A stretch of DNA of 64,000 bases from Parvibaculum sp. (GCF_019635935.1 NZ_JAHBYN010000001.1:930001-994000); one strand, 5' to 3'; positions 36,757 to 48,502 are shown, counted from the stretch's first letter. Made by a program: numbers and translations. The notes: generated by a model not told the origin, from the letters alone.

Positions 36757-37794
36757 TCAGCGCAGCGCGCGGAGGAATTCGAGGACGGCGGCGTTGGTTT
36801 CTTCCGGGTATTCCTGCTGGACCCAGTGGCCGGAGCCCTTGACGATGCGGGCGCCGAGCCAGTTGGGGATGACCTCGGAAACGCGGGCAAGCGCCTCGCG
36901 GCCCCACCAGGTGCCGACATCGTATTCGCCGCCGAGAAACATCGCCGGGACCGTCATCGGCTTGCCCTGCATGGGCGCGAGATCGTTCCAGCCGTTTTCG
37001 AGATTGCGGTAGAAGCTGAGTGGACCTGATAGACCGCCGCATTCCAGCGCATCGGCATAGACGTCGAGGTCTTCTTCGGTGAACCAGGCGGGCATCTTGT
37101 CGGGCGACATGAAACGCTCGCACATGCGCGCGCCGGGCGGAATGCAGAAGGCGCTGCCGCGTATGAGTTCGATCGGATCGCCGGCGTCGAAATCGATGCC
37201 GGCGCCCGAAAGCGCCGCACCCGACGCCGTCCATGTGAGGTCGCGCACCCAGCCGCGCAGATCGCGCTCGATTTCGGTAATGATCGGCCCCAGCGTGCTG
37301 AAATAGACTTGGTAGAAATCCTGATCCGGCCCCGACAGCGCCAGATGCACCTCATGCGGCGAACGCTCGCCGAAGGGATTGCCCGGCAGGCCGATCAGCC
37401 CGCGGCCCGCGAAGGGCACGCTCATGCCCATGACGCCGGTGAAAACCTCCGGGTGAAGCCAGGCCGCCGTCCAGACGACCGGCGCGCCCCAGTCATGCCC
37501 GATCAGGATGGCCTGTTTTTCGCCGAGCGCCGCAACGAGGCCGACGAGATCGGCAACCAGCGGATGAATGCGGTAGGCGTCGGGATCCCAGAATTTCGAC
37601 GAGCGCCCATAGCCGCGCTGGTCGATGGCGACGACGCGGTAGCCGGCCCCGGCGATGACCGGCATCTGGAAGCGCCACGAATACCAGAGCTCGGGAAAGC
37701 CGTGAACGAGGATGACGAGCGGCCCCTCGCCTTCCTCGACGACATGCAGGCGCACGCCGTTGACATCGACCAGCCGGTGTTGCCGCTCACCCAT
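36757..37794 (-). CDS. Epoxide-hydrolase-like alpha/beta hydrolase
   Basis: 345 aa. Alpha/beta-hydrolase fold with the oxyanion motif HGFPE (31-35), the nucleophile D101 in GHDWGA and the histidine in KGSGHWVQQE near 322, the pattern of soluble epoxide hydrolases and haloalkane dehalogenases. HGFPE favours epoxide hydrolase. Its ATG overlaps the stop of the upstream FAD-oxygenase fusion by 8 nt. A plausible reading is that the oxygenase makes an epoxide that this enzyme opens; the substrate is unknown. Confidence 0.88.
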   Translation of the reverse strand: MGERQHRLVDVNGVRLHVVEEGEGPLVILVHGFPELWYSWRFQMPVIAGAGYRVVAIDQRGYGRSSKFWDPDAYRIHPLVADLVGLVAALGEKQAILIGHDWGAPVVWTAAWLHPEVFTGVMGMSVPFAGRGLIGLPGNPFGERSPHEVHLALSGPDQDFYQVYFSTLGPIITEIERDLRGWVRDLTWTASGAALSGAGIDFDAGDPIELIRGSAFCIPPGARMCERFMSPDKMPAWFTEEDLDVYADALECGGLSGPLSFYRNLENGWNDLAPMQGKPMTVPAMFLGGEYDVGTWWGREALARVSEVIPNWLGARIVKGSGHWVQQEYPEETNAAVLEFLRALR

Positions 37795-40294
37795 GAATTC
37801 CCCCCGTTTGCCGCGCGCCCTGCCGCAACTCGATTTTCTGTTGTCCGAAATTGCGCTCGACCAGCGTCGGCTGCCCGCACAGCCGGCTCGCTAACCACTT
37901 CCACAAGACGCGCGCCGTCACGTCCGGCCGCATCAGCACCGACGGCTTCGCGACAAAATGCGTCACCATCAGATATCTGCGATAGATCGCCGGGTCTTCG
38001 TGCATCGCCTCGAGCACGCGGTCGATGTACCAGTTCTGGGCGCGGAAATAGAACGGCCGCTTCTTCTCGACATCGGGTATCCACGGATAGCGCAAATTCT
38101 GCTCGCGGATGACCGACCAGACGAGATCAGCGATGCAGCTGATGCGGCGGTAGTAGCGGCGCACGAAACGCTTGTCGTGGATATGGCCCTTGCGCAGGAG
38201 CTTGCGCAATTCGTCGAGTTCGAGCAGCGCCTTGGTCATGCCGGCGCCCGACACGGGATCGGCGCTGCAATAGGCATCGCCGATCGAAACGAGGCCGGAG
38301 GGCAGCGTCTTCATGTCTTCGTAGTGCCAGCGTTGCATCGTCGGGTAACGGAAATTGAAGACCTGCGAGCGGGGTTCGAGACCGTCGATCTCGCTGCCGA
38401 TTTCCGGCGTCGGCATCTGCCTCGCGAAGGCGCGGAACTCGTCCGGGTTGCGCGGCGGGCTGTAGAAATTGTAGCCGACGAGACTGGTCGCAAGCACCGA
38501 ACGGCTGCTGTCGGTGAAAAACTGCGCCGCGTAGTAGCGCTGATAGGGACGATGCGCATAGCAGATGGTCATGACGCGGTCGCGCCAGGCGCGCTCCGGC
38601 GGAACATTGTGCTGCATCGTCGAATAGAAGCAGTTGATGTGATCTTCCTCGGTCTCGGGCGTGTCGAGGCCGAGCCGGCCGAGCGCGGCGGGAACCGGCG
38701 TGTTCTTGCCGGCTGCATCGACGACGAATTCGGCGGGCAGGATTTCCGTCTCGCCGTTGCGCGTCACGACGACGCCGATGACCGCGTGATTGTCGCGGTC
38801 GAGGATGAGGTCGGCGACTTCGCTTTCGTAGCGGTAGTCGATGTCCGGCTCGCCGTCGAGACGGCGGCGGACGCACCATTCGAGCAGCGGCCGCCCGGCG
38901 CAGATGATCTCGACGCCGCTTGCGACCTGCTTTTTCCACGATCCGGCCAGCATCAGCCGGTATTGCTCGCCCATGTCGACGCGGAAGGCGCCGGCCCTGA
39001 CCATGTCGTCGACGACGCCGGGAAAGATCGTCTCGATCTGCCGCTGGCCGGCGACCAGCAGATGATGGATGTGCCAGCCCTGCGCGGCGCCGGGACGACC
39101 TTCGGCGCGGCGATGGTCCTGATCCTTCTCGACGACGATCACCTTGTCGAAAGTCTCGGTGAGAACCTTGGCCGCCGACATGCCGGCGATCGAACCGCCG
39201 ATGACAACCGCCCTGCCGCGGCCGCGCCGGCGAATATCGGCCGGATCGAATTCGGGAACCGGCGCGGCGGTCCGGGCGGAGGATGCGCCGCTCGGCAGGA
39301 ACTTCTCGTAATAGAGATTGGCATTGTTGAGACGCCGCGCATCGAGCCAGGCCCGCGTCGCGTCGATCATCGCCGACGGACCGCAGAGATAGATGTCGAC
39401 ATCGCCGCCCCGGAGATCGGTGCCGTCGAGGAGATCGGTCACGAGCCCGGTCCGGCCGCCCCAATCCGCCGACGGTTCGGCAACGATCGTCTCGAAGGTG
39501 AAATTCGGATACGCAGCGGCGAGCCGCGCGAGACGGTCGAGCAGCACGAGATCGGCGGCCCGCGTGACGCCGTAGTTGAGACGCACCGGCTGCGGACAGC
39601 CGCGCGCCACAAGCTCCTCGGCAATGGCGAGGATCGCCGAAAGCCCCGTGCCGCCGGCGACGAGAACGACGGGCCGCGCGGCGCTGCGCAGGTAGAAATC
39701 GCCCTTCGGCGCGCGAAGCTTGACGCGGTCGCCGGGCCGCGCGCGGTCGCGCAGATAATCCGACATCGCGCCTTGCGGCAGCAGGCGGATCAGGAATTCG
39801 ACCTCCGACGCATTGCCGTCGGCATGGGTGAAGGAATAGCTGCGCCAGCTTTCGGCGCCGGGCACGCGAAGCTGCGCGAACTGGCCGGGACGAAAGCCGA
39901 GCGCCGAAGGCAGACCGGAAATATCGAGCGCCAGCAGCGCGGTTTCGGGCGCGAGACGCTCGATGCGCGTCACCACGGCCTCGCCGACGACGATGCGCGC
40001 CGCATTGCCGTCGAAGGGATATTCGAATTCGACGGTGCAATCCGAACGGACGCGCGCCTGACAGGCAAGGATGCGGCCTTCGTCGCATTCCGAACGATTG
40101 AGCGCGACGACATTGCCGGGCTCGTAATCGCCCTCGGTGCAGCGCCCGACACAGGTGCCGCAGACGCCGCTCTGGCAAGCGCTGACGACCGGGATGCCGT
40201 ATTCCTCGGCCGCCTGCAAAACGGTCTGGTCGGGAGTGGCCGGCATCACCCGCACGGTCCCGTCGGAATAGCGCACGGTTACTTGAAACGTCAC
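37787..40294 (-). CDS. Ferredoxin / ferredoxin reductase / FAD-dependent oxygenase fusion
   Basis: About 835 aa from GTG 40294 (TTG 40300 is the alternative). N-terminal plant-type [2Fe-2S] domain with C42, C47, C50 and C80 (SACQSGVCGTC, LACQ). Then a ferredoxin-NAD reductase module, 105-320 (RSYSFTHA, AGGTGLSAIL, YLCGPSAMI). The C-terminal ~480 residues are a flavoprotein with VVIGGSIAGMSAA (366-376) and a LVSIGDAYCSADPVSGAG block, like PHBH-type or geranylgeranyl-reductase-type enzymes. Reductase plus FAD oxygenase in one chain is unusual. It precedes the epoxide-hydrolase-like gene in an operon. Confidence 0.85.
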   Translation of the reverse strand: MTFQVTVRYSDGTVRVMPATPDQTVLQAAEEYGIPVVSACQSGVCGTCVGRCTEGDYEPGNVVALNRSECDEGRILACQARVRSDCTVEFEYPFDGNAARIVVGEAVVTRIERLAPETALLALDISGLPSALGFRPGQFAQLRVPGAESWRSYSFTHADGNASEVEFLIRLLPQGAMSDYLRDRARPGDRVKLRAPKGDFYLRSAARPVVLVAGGTGLSAILAIAEELVARGCPQPVRLNYGVTRAADLVLLDRLARLAAAYPNFTFETIVAEPSADWGGRTGLVTDLLDGTDLRGGDVDIYLCGPSAMIDATRAWLDARRLNNANLYYEKFLPSGASSARTAAPVPEFDPADIRRRGRGRAVVIGGSIAGMSAAKVLTETFDKVIVVEKDQDHRRAEGRPGAAQGWHIHHLLVAGQRQIETIFPGVVDDMVRAGAFRVDMGEQYRLMLAGSWKKQVASGVEIICAGRPLLEWCVRRRLDGEPDIDYRYESEVADLILDRDNHAVIGVVVTRNGETEILPAEFVVDAAGKNTPVPAALGRLGLDTPETEEDHINCFYSTMQHNVPPERAWRDRVMTICYAHRPYQRYYAAQFFTDSSRSVLATSLVGYNFYSPPRNPDEFRAFARQMPTPEIGSEIDGLEPRSQVFNFRYPTMQRWHYEDMKTLPSGLVSIGDAYCSADPVSGAGMTKALLELDELRKLLRKGHIHDKRFVRRYYRRISCIADLVWSVIREQNLRYPWIPDVEKKRPFYFRAQNWYIDRVLEAMHEDPAIYRRYLMVTHFVAKPSVLMRPDVTARVLWKWLASRLCGQPTLVERNFGQQKIELRQGARQTGGIHG

Positions 40295-40488
40295 TCGCAA
40301 ATCTCTTTTTTGTTCCGGAGGGTTTCATGCCAATTTCGGCTGGCCGCCGCGCCCGCGCCATCGCGCGATACGGTGATTGACCGCCCTCATTCGAGGGGGG
40401 TCCGAAAGGGCGCCGAAAGCGCCGCAATTTTGCCCCGATCCGCGCCGAAGCTCGGGCCGGGATACGCTTCAAACAGGAGGCATTGAAT

Positions 40489-41214
40489 ATGCCGCGCCGT
40501 CTCTTTTCCGCCGCCCCGCTTCTGGCGGCGCTTTTTGTGGGCCTCGCCCTCGCCGCCCCGGCCGGAGCCACCGAGCCCGCGCCGCGCACCATCACCATTT
40601 CGGGCGAAGGTGAAGCCTATGGCACACCCGACATCGCCTGGATCGACACCGGCGTCGTGACCGAGGCCAAGACCGCCGCCGAGGCCATGGCCGCCAATAC
40701 CAAGGCCATGCAGGCCGTGTTCAAGGCGCTGGAGGAGGCCGGCATCGAGAAGCGCGACATGCAGACCTCGCAATTCTCCGTCTACCCCGTATATGAACAG
40801 ATGCGGCCGGAAGACCGCCCGCAGACGCCGAAGATCGGCGGCTACCGCGTGCAGAACCAGCTTGCCGTGCGGGTGCGCGACATCGATGCGCTGGGCGGCA
40901 TTCTCGACAAGGTGGTGTCGCAGGGCTCGAACCAGCTTTCGGGCATCCGCTTCTCGATCGACAAGCCTGAGCCGCTGCTCGACGAGGCGCGCAAGAAGGC
41001 CGTCGAGGACGCGCTGCGCAAGGCCAAGCTCTATGCGGGCGCCGCCGGCGTCGCGCTCGGCCAGATCATGTCGATTTCCGAGAGCGGCGGCAGCTATCCG
41101 CAACCGATGTACATGAAGGCCGCCATGGCGATGGAACGCGACGCAGGCGCGCCGGTCGCCGCCGGCGAACAGACGGTTTCGGCCAATGTGACGCTGGTCA
41201 TCAAAATCGACTGA
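40489..41214 (+). CDS. SIMPL domain (DUF541) periplasmic protein
   Basis: 241 aa from ATG 40489; AGGAGG at 40475-40480 gives 8-nt spacing and rules out TTG 40483. N-terminal signal peptide (LLAALFVGLALAAPAGA), then the SIMPL core starting RTITISGEGEA and ending VSANVTLVIKID. Proteins of this family are periplasmic or outer-membrane associated, often linked to oxidative stress; their molecular function is unclear. A terminator follows at 41254-41284. Confidence 0.9.
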   Translation: MPRRLFSAAPLLAALFVGLALAAPAGATEPAPRTITISGEGEAYGTPDIAWIDTGVVTEAKTAAEAMAANTKAMQAVFKALEEAGIEKRDMQTSQFSVYPVYEQMRPEDRPQTPKIGGYRVQNQLAVRVRDIDALGGILDKVVSQGSNQLSGIRFSIDKPEPLLDEARKKAVEDALRKAKLYAGAAGVALGQIMSISESGGSYPQPMYMKAAMAMERDAGAPVAAGEQTVSANVTLVIKID

Positions 41215-41253
41215 AGGGGACTTCAGCCGAAACTGCCCCCCATTTTCGGCAAG

Positions 41254-41284
41254 GGCGGAACCTGAAACATGGTTCCGCCTTTTT
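41254..41284 (+). terminator. Rho-independent terminator after the SIMPL gene
   Basis: Perfect 9-bp stem GGCGGAACC / GGTTCCGCC (41254-41262 and 41271-41279) with an 8-nt loop and a T-run beginning at 41280. Confidence 0.85.
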
Positions 41285-41376
41285 CTTTTGGCGGGATTTG
41301 CGGGTTCCTTGTCCTTTCCGCCGCGCGGGCAATCGGCGAGGGTCGGCCGAGTTTCAGCCGGACCCCGGAGATCCCC

Positions 41377-42480
41377 ATGCGCGCGCCGAGCATTGCCATA
41401 CCTTTCGCTTTCTTCCTGCTGCTGGCGGGCCTCGTGGCCGCGACGGCGGCGGGCGCCGGGACGTTTGACCTCAAGTCCGGCCGCGAGCGCGCTGTCGTCG
41501 CCGTGGTGGCGCTCAATGCCGGCACCGAAGTGACCGATTTTCTGGTGCCCTACGGCATTTTGAATCAGGCAGGCGCCGAGGTGGCGGCGGTGGCGCCGAC
41601 CACGGCGCCGGTCGCGCTGTGGCCCGCAAGCGCGGTGCGGCCCGACGCGGACTTTGCCGCCTTCGATGCGGCGTACCCTGAAGGCGCCGACATCGTGATC
41701 GTGCCGGCGATGATCGAGCCGGGCGACGCGGCGGTGGTCGAATGGCTGCGCGCGCAGGCCGCGACCGGCGCGCTGATGGTGTCGATCTGCGAAGGCGCGA
41801 GCACGCTTGCCGAAACCGGCCTGCTCGACGGCAAGCGCGCCACCGGACATTTCTACGAACACGATTCCCGCGTGAAGCGCTATCCCAATGTCGAATGGCA
41901 GCGCAACATTCGCTATGTCGAGGACGAAGGCGTGATCTCTTCGTCCGGCGTCAGCGCCTCGCTTCCCGTTTCGCTGCTGCTGGCCGAACGGCTGGCGGGC
42001 GCCGAACGCGCGCGCGAAATCGCGGCGGCTTACGGCGTTGCCGAATATGGCCCGGCGCATGACAGCGACGCCTTCGGCATCGGCGGGCGCGAAATGGCGA
42101 CGGCGGCGAAGAACATCCTGTTCGGCTGGCCGCGCGCCCGCTACCTGATCGAGGTGCGGGACGGCGCCGACGAGGTCGACATGGCCTTCCCGCTCGACTT
42201 CGCGGCGCGCACTTATCGCGGTTCGTCGGCGACACTTGCCGCCACGCCGGAAATCCGCACCCGCCACGGCCTTGTGGTGATCGCCGATGTGACCGGCGAA
42301 GCACCGCGATCCGCGCGCCTCGTGCGGCTGCCGGGCGCGCCCGAAGGCGGCCCGGATGCCACCGTGACGCTGGCAAACCCCGCGACGCTGCGCGAGGACT
42401 TCCTCGCCTTTATCGGCGACGCCCTTGGAGCGGGCACGGCGCATTTCGTTGCCGTGCAGCTTGAATATCCGCGCCCCTGA
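41377..42480 (+). CDS. DJ-1/PfpI-family protein with N-terminal signal or anchor
   Basis: 367 aa from ATG 41377, GGAG at 41367-41370. A hydrophobic N-terminus (residues 8-27) is followed by a DJ-1/PfpI (class I glutamine amidotransferase-like) domain, with the nucleophile elbow VSICEGAST near 138. The C-terminal ~160 residues are extra and unrecognised. The family includes proteases, chaperones and glyoxalases; here the cysteine is retained, but the partner acids were not identified. Export to the periplasm is likely but not certain. Confidence 0.8.
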   Translation: MRAPSIAIPFAFFLLLAGLVAATAAGAGTFDLKSGRERAVVAVVALNAGTEVTDFLVPYGILNQAGAEVAAVAPTTAPVALWPASAVRPDADFAAFDAAYPEGADIVIVPAMIEPGDAAVVEWLRAQAATGALMVSICEGASTLAETGLLDGKRATGHFYEHDSRVKRYPNVEWQRNIRYVEDEGVISSSGVSASLPVSLLLAERLAGAERAREIAAAYGVAEYGPAHDSDAFGIGGREMATAAKNILFGWPRARYLIEVRDGADEVDMAFPLDFAARTYRGSSATLAATPEIRTRHGLVVIADVTGEAPRSARLVRLPGAPEGGPDATVTLANPATLREDFLAFIGDALGAGTAHFVAVQLEYPRP

Positions 42481-42569
42481 CCGGCGCCTCTCCCGATTGT
42501 GACTGGACGGTGAGCCCCGCCGCCGGGCAGGCTCGCGCCACAAGTCACAATGGATGAGGAAGGCGCGGA

Positions 42570-43631
42570 ATGTCGGTCGAGATGTCGCTGGAGACGGTGA
42601 AGGATTATTACGGCCACACGCTGAAAGACACGGCCGACCTCAAGACCGATGCCTGCTGCGACCCCGGCGCCGTGCCGGCCCATGTGAAGGCGGCGCTCGC
42701 CAATGTCCATGACGAGGTGCTGACGCGCTATTACGGCTGCGGCCTTGTGATCCCCGAAAAACTCGACGGCATGCGCGTGCTCGATCTCGGCTCGGGCGCG
42801 GGGCGCGACGTCTATGCGCTGGCGCAGCTTGTGGGCCCCGAAGGCGCGGTGGTCGGCGTCGACATGACAGCCGAACAACTGGCGGTCGCGCGCGCGCATG
42901 AGGACTGGCACCGCGCGCGCTTCGGCTATGCGCGTTCGAATGTCGAATTCCGCGAAGGCTATATCGAACGGCTCGGCGAGCTTGGCCTTGAGCCCCAGAG
43001 CTTCGACATCGTGGTCTCGAACTGCGTCATCAACCTCTCGCCCGACAAGAAGGCGGTGCTGGACGGCGCGCGGGCGCTGCTGAAACCGGGCGGCGAGATC
43101 TATTTCGCCGATGTCTATGCCGATCGCCGCCTCGATCCGGGCCTGCGCGACGACCCGGTGCTGCTCGGCGAATGCCTGGGCGGCGCGCTCTACTGGAACG
43201 ATTTCCTGAACCTTGCAAAGCAGGCGGGCTTTGCCGACCCGCGCCTCGTCGCCGACCGCCCGCTTGAAGTGCTGGAACCGTCGATCCGCCGCGCGCTGGG
43301 CAACGCCCGCTTCTTCTCGGCAACCTACCGGCTGTTCAACATCGAGGGGCTGGAACCGGCCTGCGAGGATTACGGACAGGCCGTGATCTACAAGGGCGGC
43401 ATTCCGCATGCGGAAGATGCGTTCACCCTCGACGCCCATCACCGGATCGAGAAAGGCCGCGTCTTCCCGGTCTGCGGCAACACCTGGAACATGCTGAAGG
43501 AAAGCCGTTTCGCCCCGCATTTCGACTTCATCGGCGATTTCGCGCGGCATTACGGCATTTTCGAGGGCTGCGGCACCCAGATGCCGTTCGGCGCCAACGA
43601 AAGCCCGGCGGAAGGCGGCGCCTGCTGCTGA
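42570..43631 (+). CDS. arsM: Arsenite methyltransferase (ArsM-like)
   Basis: 353 aa. Class I SAM-dependent methyltransferase with VLDLGSGAGRDVYAL (70-84). Cysteines C152 (SNCVINLS) and C202 (GECLGG) are exactly 50 residues apart, like the two As(III)-binding thiols of known ArsM proteins. Further cysteines are at 29-30 and 57. The YYGxxLK and ADLKTDACC N-terminus is typical of the family. It methylates As(III) in the cytoplasm. No arsR or other ars gene is adjacent, so it may act alone. Confidence 0.88.
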   Translation: MSVEMSLETVKDYYGHTLKDTADLKTDACCDPGAVPAHVKAALANVHDEVLTRYYGCGLVIPEKLDGMRVLDLGSGAGRDVYALAQLVGPEGAVVGVDMTAEQLAVARAHEDWHRARFGYARSNVEFREGYIERLGELGLEPQSFDIVVSNCVINLSPDKKAVLDGARALLKPGGEIYFADVYADRRLDPGLRDDPVLLGECLGGALYWNDFLNLAKQAGFADPRLVADRPLEVLEPSIRRALGNARFFSATYRLFNIEGLEPACEDYGQAVIYKGGIPHAEDAFTLDAHHRIEKGRVFPVCGNTWNMLKESRFAPHFDFIGDFARHYGIFEGCGTQMPFGANESPAEGGACC

Positions 43632-43733
43632 AATGAGCCCCTTGCAATCCCGCGCGGGCGCCCCATATAGCATTCAATCATCGCAGGCGCTGCGACCACG
43701 GATGTAATGGCGTGGCGACGGATGATCGGGAAA

Positions 43734-43758
43734 GGCCGGGAAAACCCGGCCTTTTTTT
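43734..43758. terminator. Bidirectional Rho-independent terminator between arsM and rpoD
   Basis: Perfect GGCCGGG-AAAA-CCCGGCC stem (43734-43751) followed by seven T on the plus strand. On the minus strand only three T follow, so termination is stronger for arsM than for rpoD. Confidence 0.88.
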
Positions 43759-43784
43759 GTGCCCGGACGACGGCGCGGGGCGCC

Positions 43785-45758
<1,974 letters not shown>

Positions 45759-46049
45759 TCAGTCCGTCTCCGCCTTGGCGCGGGCCTGCGAGGCCGCGCA
45801 TGTATCCGATATAGGTCGTGGGGTCGCGCGGGGCGAGCGCCGGACAGACGGAGCGAACGTGTAAAAGGACGCATGCCGCCGGACGCCGCCCGGCCGCTAA
45901 GCTTCCCTCGCTCTCCGCCTGATCTCTTGTGCGCCCTCGTTTCCCCGGATGGCTCGAGCCATCACCTCGCCGGCGCACCGCCCTCGAAATTCCCGCTGGT
46001 TGACCCGATCCCCTTAAAGTCCCGTTCCGAAGTCTTAAAGTCCGAAGCG

Positions 46050-47963
46050 TCACCCGAGCCCGTCGACCAGTTCGGAGCGCTCAAGCTGCTCCTGAATGGC
46101 CCGGAACCGGGCGTAGTTCTCTTCCGTCATCTCCTCGGCAAGCACACGCTCGGCGGCTTTCAACTCGGCTTCCAGCCCGATCGCGCGGCGATGCCGCGCC
46201 AGCGTGTGCAGGAAGCCCGCTTCCGCCTCGTCGGGCGGCGCATCGGGCCAAGCGTGGCGGTCGCCGACAAAGGCCGTTCCGGCCTCAAGACGCCGTGCGA
46301 TATCCGCCAAATCCCTGCTCAGCAAGTGGTTCTTCAGCGCCTCCCTTTCAAGAGGCGCATGAAGGGCGGCTATATCTATGATTTCATTGCGTAATCTGTC
46401 AAGCGCCGGGGTCCTGATCTCGACACTTGAAAATTCCTCGGCGTAATTCTCAAGGAGTTCCGGGTGGTTAAGGACCGTGAGGAGCAAAAGCCCCTCGCGC
46501 CCCTGGCCGCCGCCGGTGCCGCTGGCGATAGCCGAACGGCGCAATTCGGGTGTGACGGGGGGGACGAATGACCCACCCTGCCCGAAGGATTGACGGCCGC
46601 GCCATGGCCGGTTGCCGCCGGAGCCGAAGGGGCGGTTGTTCCGCACAAAACCGCCCTGTTGTCCGCCCGCCCGACGTTCGCCGCGGCCGAACATGCGCGA
46701 AATGCGGCCGCGCAAATCCTCGGCGTAATGCCCGCGCACTTTCGGATCGCCGATCATGCCGATCACGGCTTCGATCCGCGTCTCGAGCGCGGCGCGGCGC
46801 TCCGGTGTGTCCCAGGTGCCGGCGGCGACTTCCTTTTCCCAGACCATTTCGGCAAGCGGCCGCGCGGCGTCGAGCACGGCGCGCATGGCGGCCGATCCTT
46901 CCTCGCGCACCAGATCGTCGGGGTCTTTTCCTTCCGGCAGCAGCGCGAAGCGCAAGCTGTGGCCGGGCTTCAGGAGCGGCAGCACGCGCTCGACCGCGCG
47001 GTAGGCGGCGCGAAGCCCCGCCTTGTCGCCGTCGAAACAAAGGATCGGTTCTGGCGCCATGCGCCAGAGCAGCGCGATCTGGTCTTCGGTCAAGGCCGTG
47101 CCGAGCGGCGCCACCGCGTGGTCGATGCCGCCCTGCGCGAGACCGACGACATCCATATAGCCCTCGACCGCAACGACCGTGCCCGCGTCATGCGCGGCCT
47201 TGCGCGCGCGGTGCAGGTTGTAGAGGACGCGGCCCTTGTGAAAGAGCGGCGTGTCGGGGGAGTTCAGATATTTGGCCTTGGCGTCGGCGGCGAGCGCGCG
47301 GCCCCCGAACGCGATGACGCGACCGCGCGCATCGGCAATCGGAAAGATCACGCGGTTGCGGAAACGGTCGTAAGGCTCGGCGATGTCGGGGCCGTGGATG
47401 ACGAGCCCGGCTTCGGCCATCTGTTCGAGCGTCACGTCGCGCGATTTCAGGTAGCGCATCAGCGCCACGCGCTCGGCCCGGTCGTCGCCCGGCGCATAGC
47501 CGACGCCGAATTCCTCCAGCGTCTTGCCCTTCATGCCGCGCCGTTCGAGATAGGCGCGCGCCTCGGCGCCGGCGCCCTCCTGCAATTTCTGCCGGAAAAA
47601 CTGCGCCGCCATTTCCATCACGTCGATAAGCGTGGCGGCTTCCTTCTCGCGCTGCGCTTCATGGGCGTCGCGCTTCGGCATTTCCATGCCGGCTTCGGCC
47701 GCGAGCCGCTCCACCGCTTCGAGGAAAGAAAGGTTCTCGGTCTTCTCGACAAACGAGATGATGTCGCCATGCTCGCCGCTCGAGAAGCAGTGATAGAACT
47801 GCTTGTCGTCATTGACGGTGAAGCTCGGACTCTTCTCGTTGGAAAAGGGCGACAGCCCGACAAACTCCCTTCCCCGCCGCGTCAGCTTGACCTTGCGCCC
47901 AACCACCTCCGAGACGCGAATGCGCCCCTTCAGTTCATCGAGGAAGGACTTCGGGAAGGACAT
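46050..47963 (-). CDS. dnaG: DNA primase with degenerate zinc ribbon
   Basis: 637 aa. Toprim core with VAVEGYMDVVGLAQGG near 265 and the metal-binding LCFDGDKAG near 310. In the N-terminal zinc ribbon, three of the four usual ligands are serine: SPFS at 38-41 replaces CPFH, and CFSS at 59-62 retains only C59. I recall the same loss in some Hyphomicrobiales primases. Makes RNA primers at the fork. Upstream of rpoD on the same strand. The start at 47963 is supported by alignment of MSFPKSFLDELKGRI with the family. Confidence 0.96.
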   Translation of the reverse strand: MSFPKSFLDELKGRIRVSEVVGRKVKLTRRGREFVGLSPFSNEKSPSFTVNDDKQFYHCFSSGEHGDIISFVEKTENLSFLEAVERLAAEAGMEMPKRDAHEAQREKEAATLIDVMEMAAQFFRQKLQEGAGAEARAYLERRGMKGKTLEEFGVGYAPGDDRAERVALMRYLKSRDVTLEQMAEAGLVIHGPDIAEPYDRFRNRVIFPIADARGRVIAFGGRALAADAKAKYLNSPDTPLFHKGRVLYNLHRARKAAHDAGTVVAVEGYMDVVGLAQGGIDHAVAPLGTALTEDQIALLWRMAPEPILCFDGDKAGLRAAYRAVERVLPLLKPGHSLRFALLPEGKDPDDLVREEGSAAMRAVLDAARPLAEMVWEKEVAAGTWDTPERRAALETRIEAVIGMIGDPKVRGHYAEDLRGRISRMFGRGERRAGGQQGGFVRNNRPFGSGGNRPWRGRQSFGQGGSFVPPVTPELRRSAIASGTGGGQGREGLLLLTVLNHPELLENYAEEFSSVEIRTPALDRLRNEIIDIAALHAPLEREALKNHLLSRDLADIARRLEAGTAFVGDRHAWPDAPPDEAEAGFLHTLARHRRAIGLEAELKAAERVLAEEMTEENYARFRAIQEQLERSELVDGLG

Positions 47964-48037
47964 GGGGGCCGCCGCTCAAGCTCCGGGATCGGTCGGCCAT
48001 TGTGCCACCCGTGCCCGGCCTTAGCGAGTCGGGGCGT

Positions 48038-48502
48038 TCAGGCCAGCTTCGCCTTCACAATCGCGCCGGCCTTGCCGAAATCCATCTGGCCGGCATGGCG
48101 CTTTTTCAGTTCGCCCATCACACGGCCCATGTCCTTGATGCCGGCCGCGCCGGTTTCGGAAATCACGGCGGCGACGGCGGCTTCGGTTTCGGCGTCCGAT
48201 AGCTGCTTCGGCATGAAGCTCTCGATGATGCCGATCTCCTCGCGCTCCTGTTGGGCAAGCTCGACGCGGCCCGCGGATTCGTAGGTCTCGACCGATTCGC
48301 GGCGCTGCTTCACCATCTTGGCGAGCACCTCGAGAATTTCGGCCTCGCCGACACCGGCATCGCGCCCCTCGGTGCGGCCGGCGATGTCGCGGTCCTTCAG
48401 CGCCGCCTGGATCAGCCGCAGCGTCGACATGCGCCGCTTGTCCTGGGCCTTGGTGGCCTCGGTCAGGCCCGCCTTGATGCGGTCGCGCAAACTGTCGCTC
48501 AT
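48038..48502 (-). CDS. GatB/YqeY domain protein
   Basis: 154 aa from ATG 48502 (MSDSLRDRIKAGL). The YqeY fold is related to the tRNA-binding tail of GatB; KDRDIAGR, RRESVETYESAGR and the C-terminal IKDMGRVMGELKKRH are recognisable. It is 74 bp upstream of dnaG on the same strand, a frequent yqeY-dnaG-rpoD arrangement. The precise role is unknown. The upstream-extended frame has no ribosome-binding site and is less likely. Confidence 0.9.
   Translation of the reverse strand: MSDSLRDRIKAGLTEATKAQDKRRMSTLRLIQAALKDRDIAGRTEGRDAGVGEAEILEVLAKMVKQRRESVETYESAGRVELAQQEREEIGIIESFMPKQLSDAETEAAVAAVISETGAAGIKDMGRVMGELKKRHAGQMDFGKAGAIVKAKLA

Noticed and set aside
37958..40486. 842-codon open frame on the plus strand opposite the FAD fusion gene
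   Set aside because: Antisense shadow of the GC-rich fusion gene; no recognisable domain, while the opposite strand has clear motifs over the same bases.
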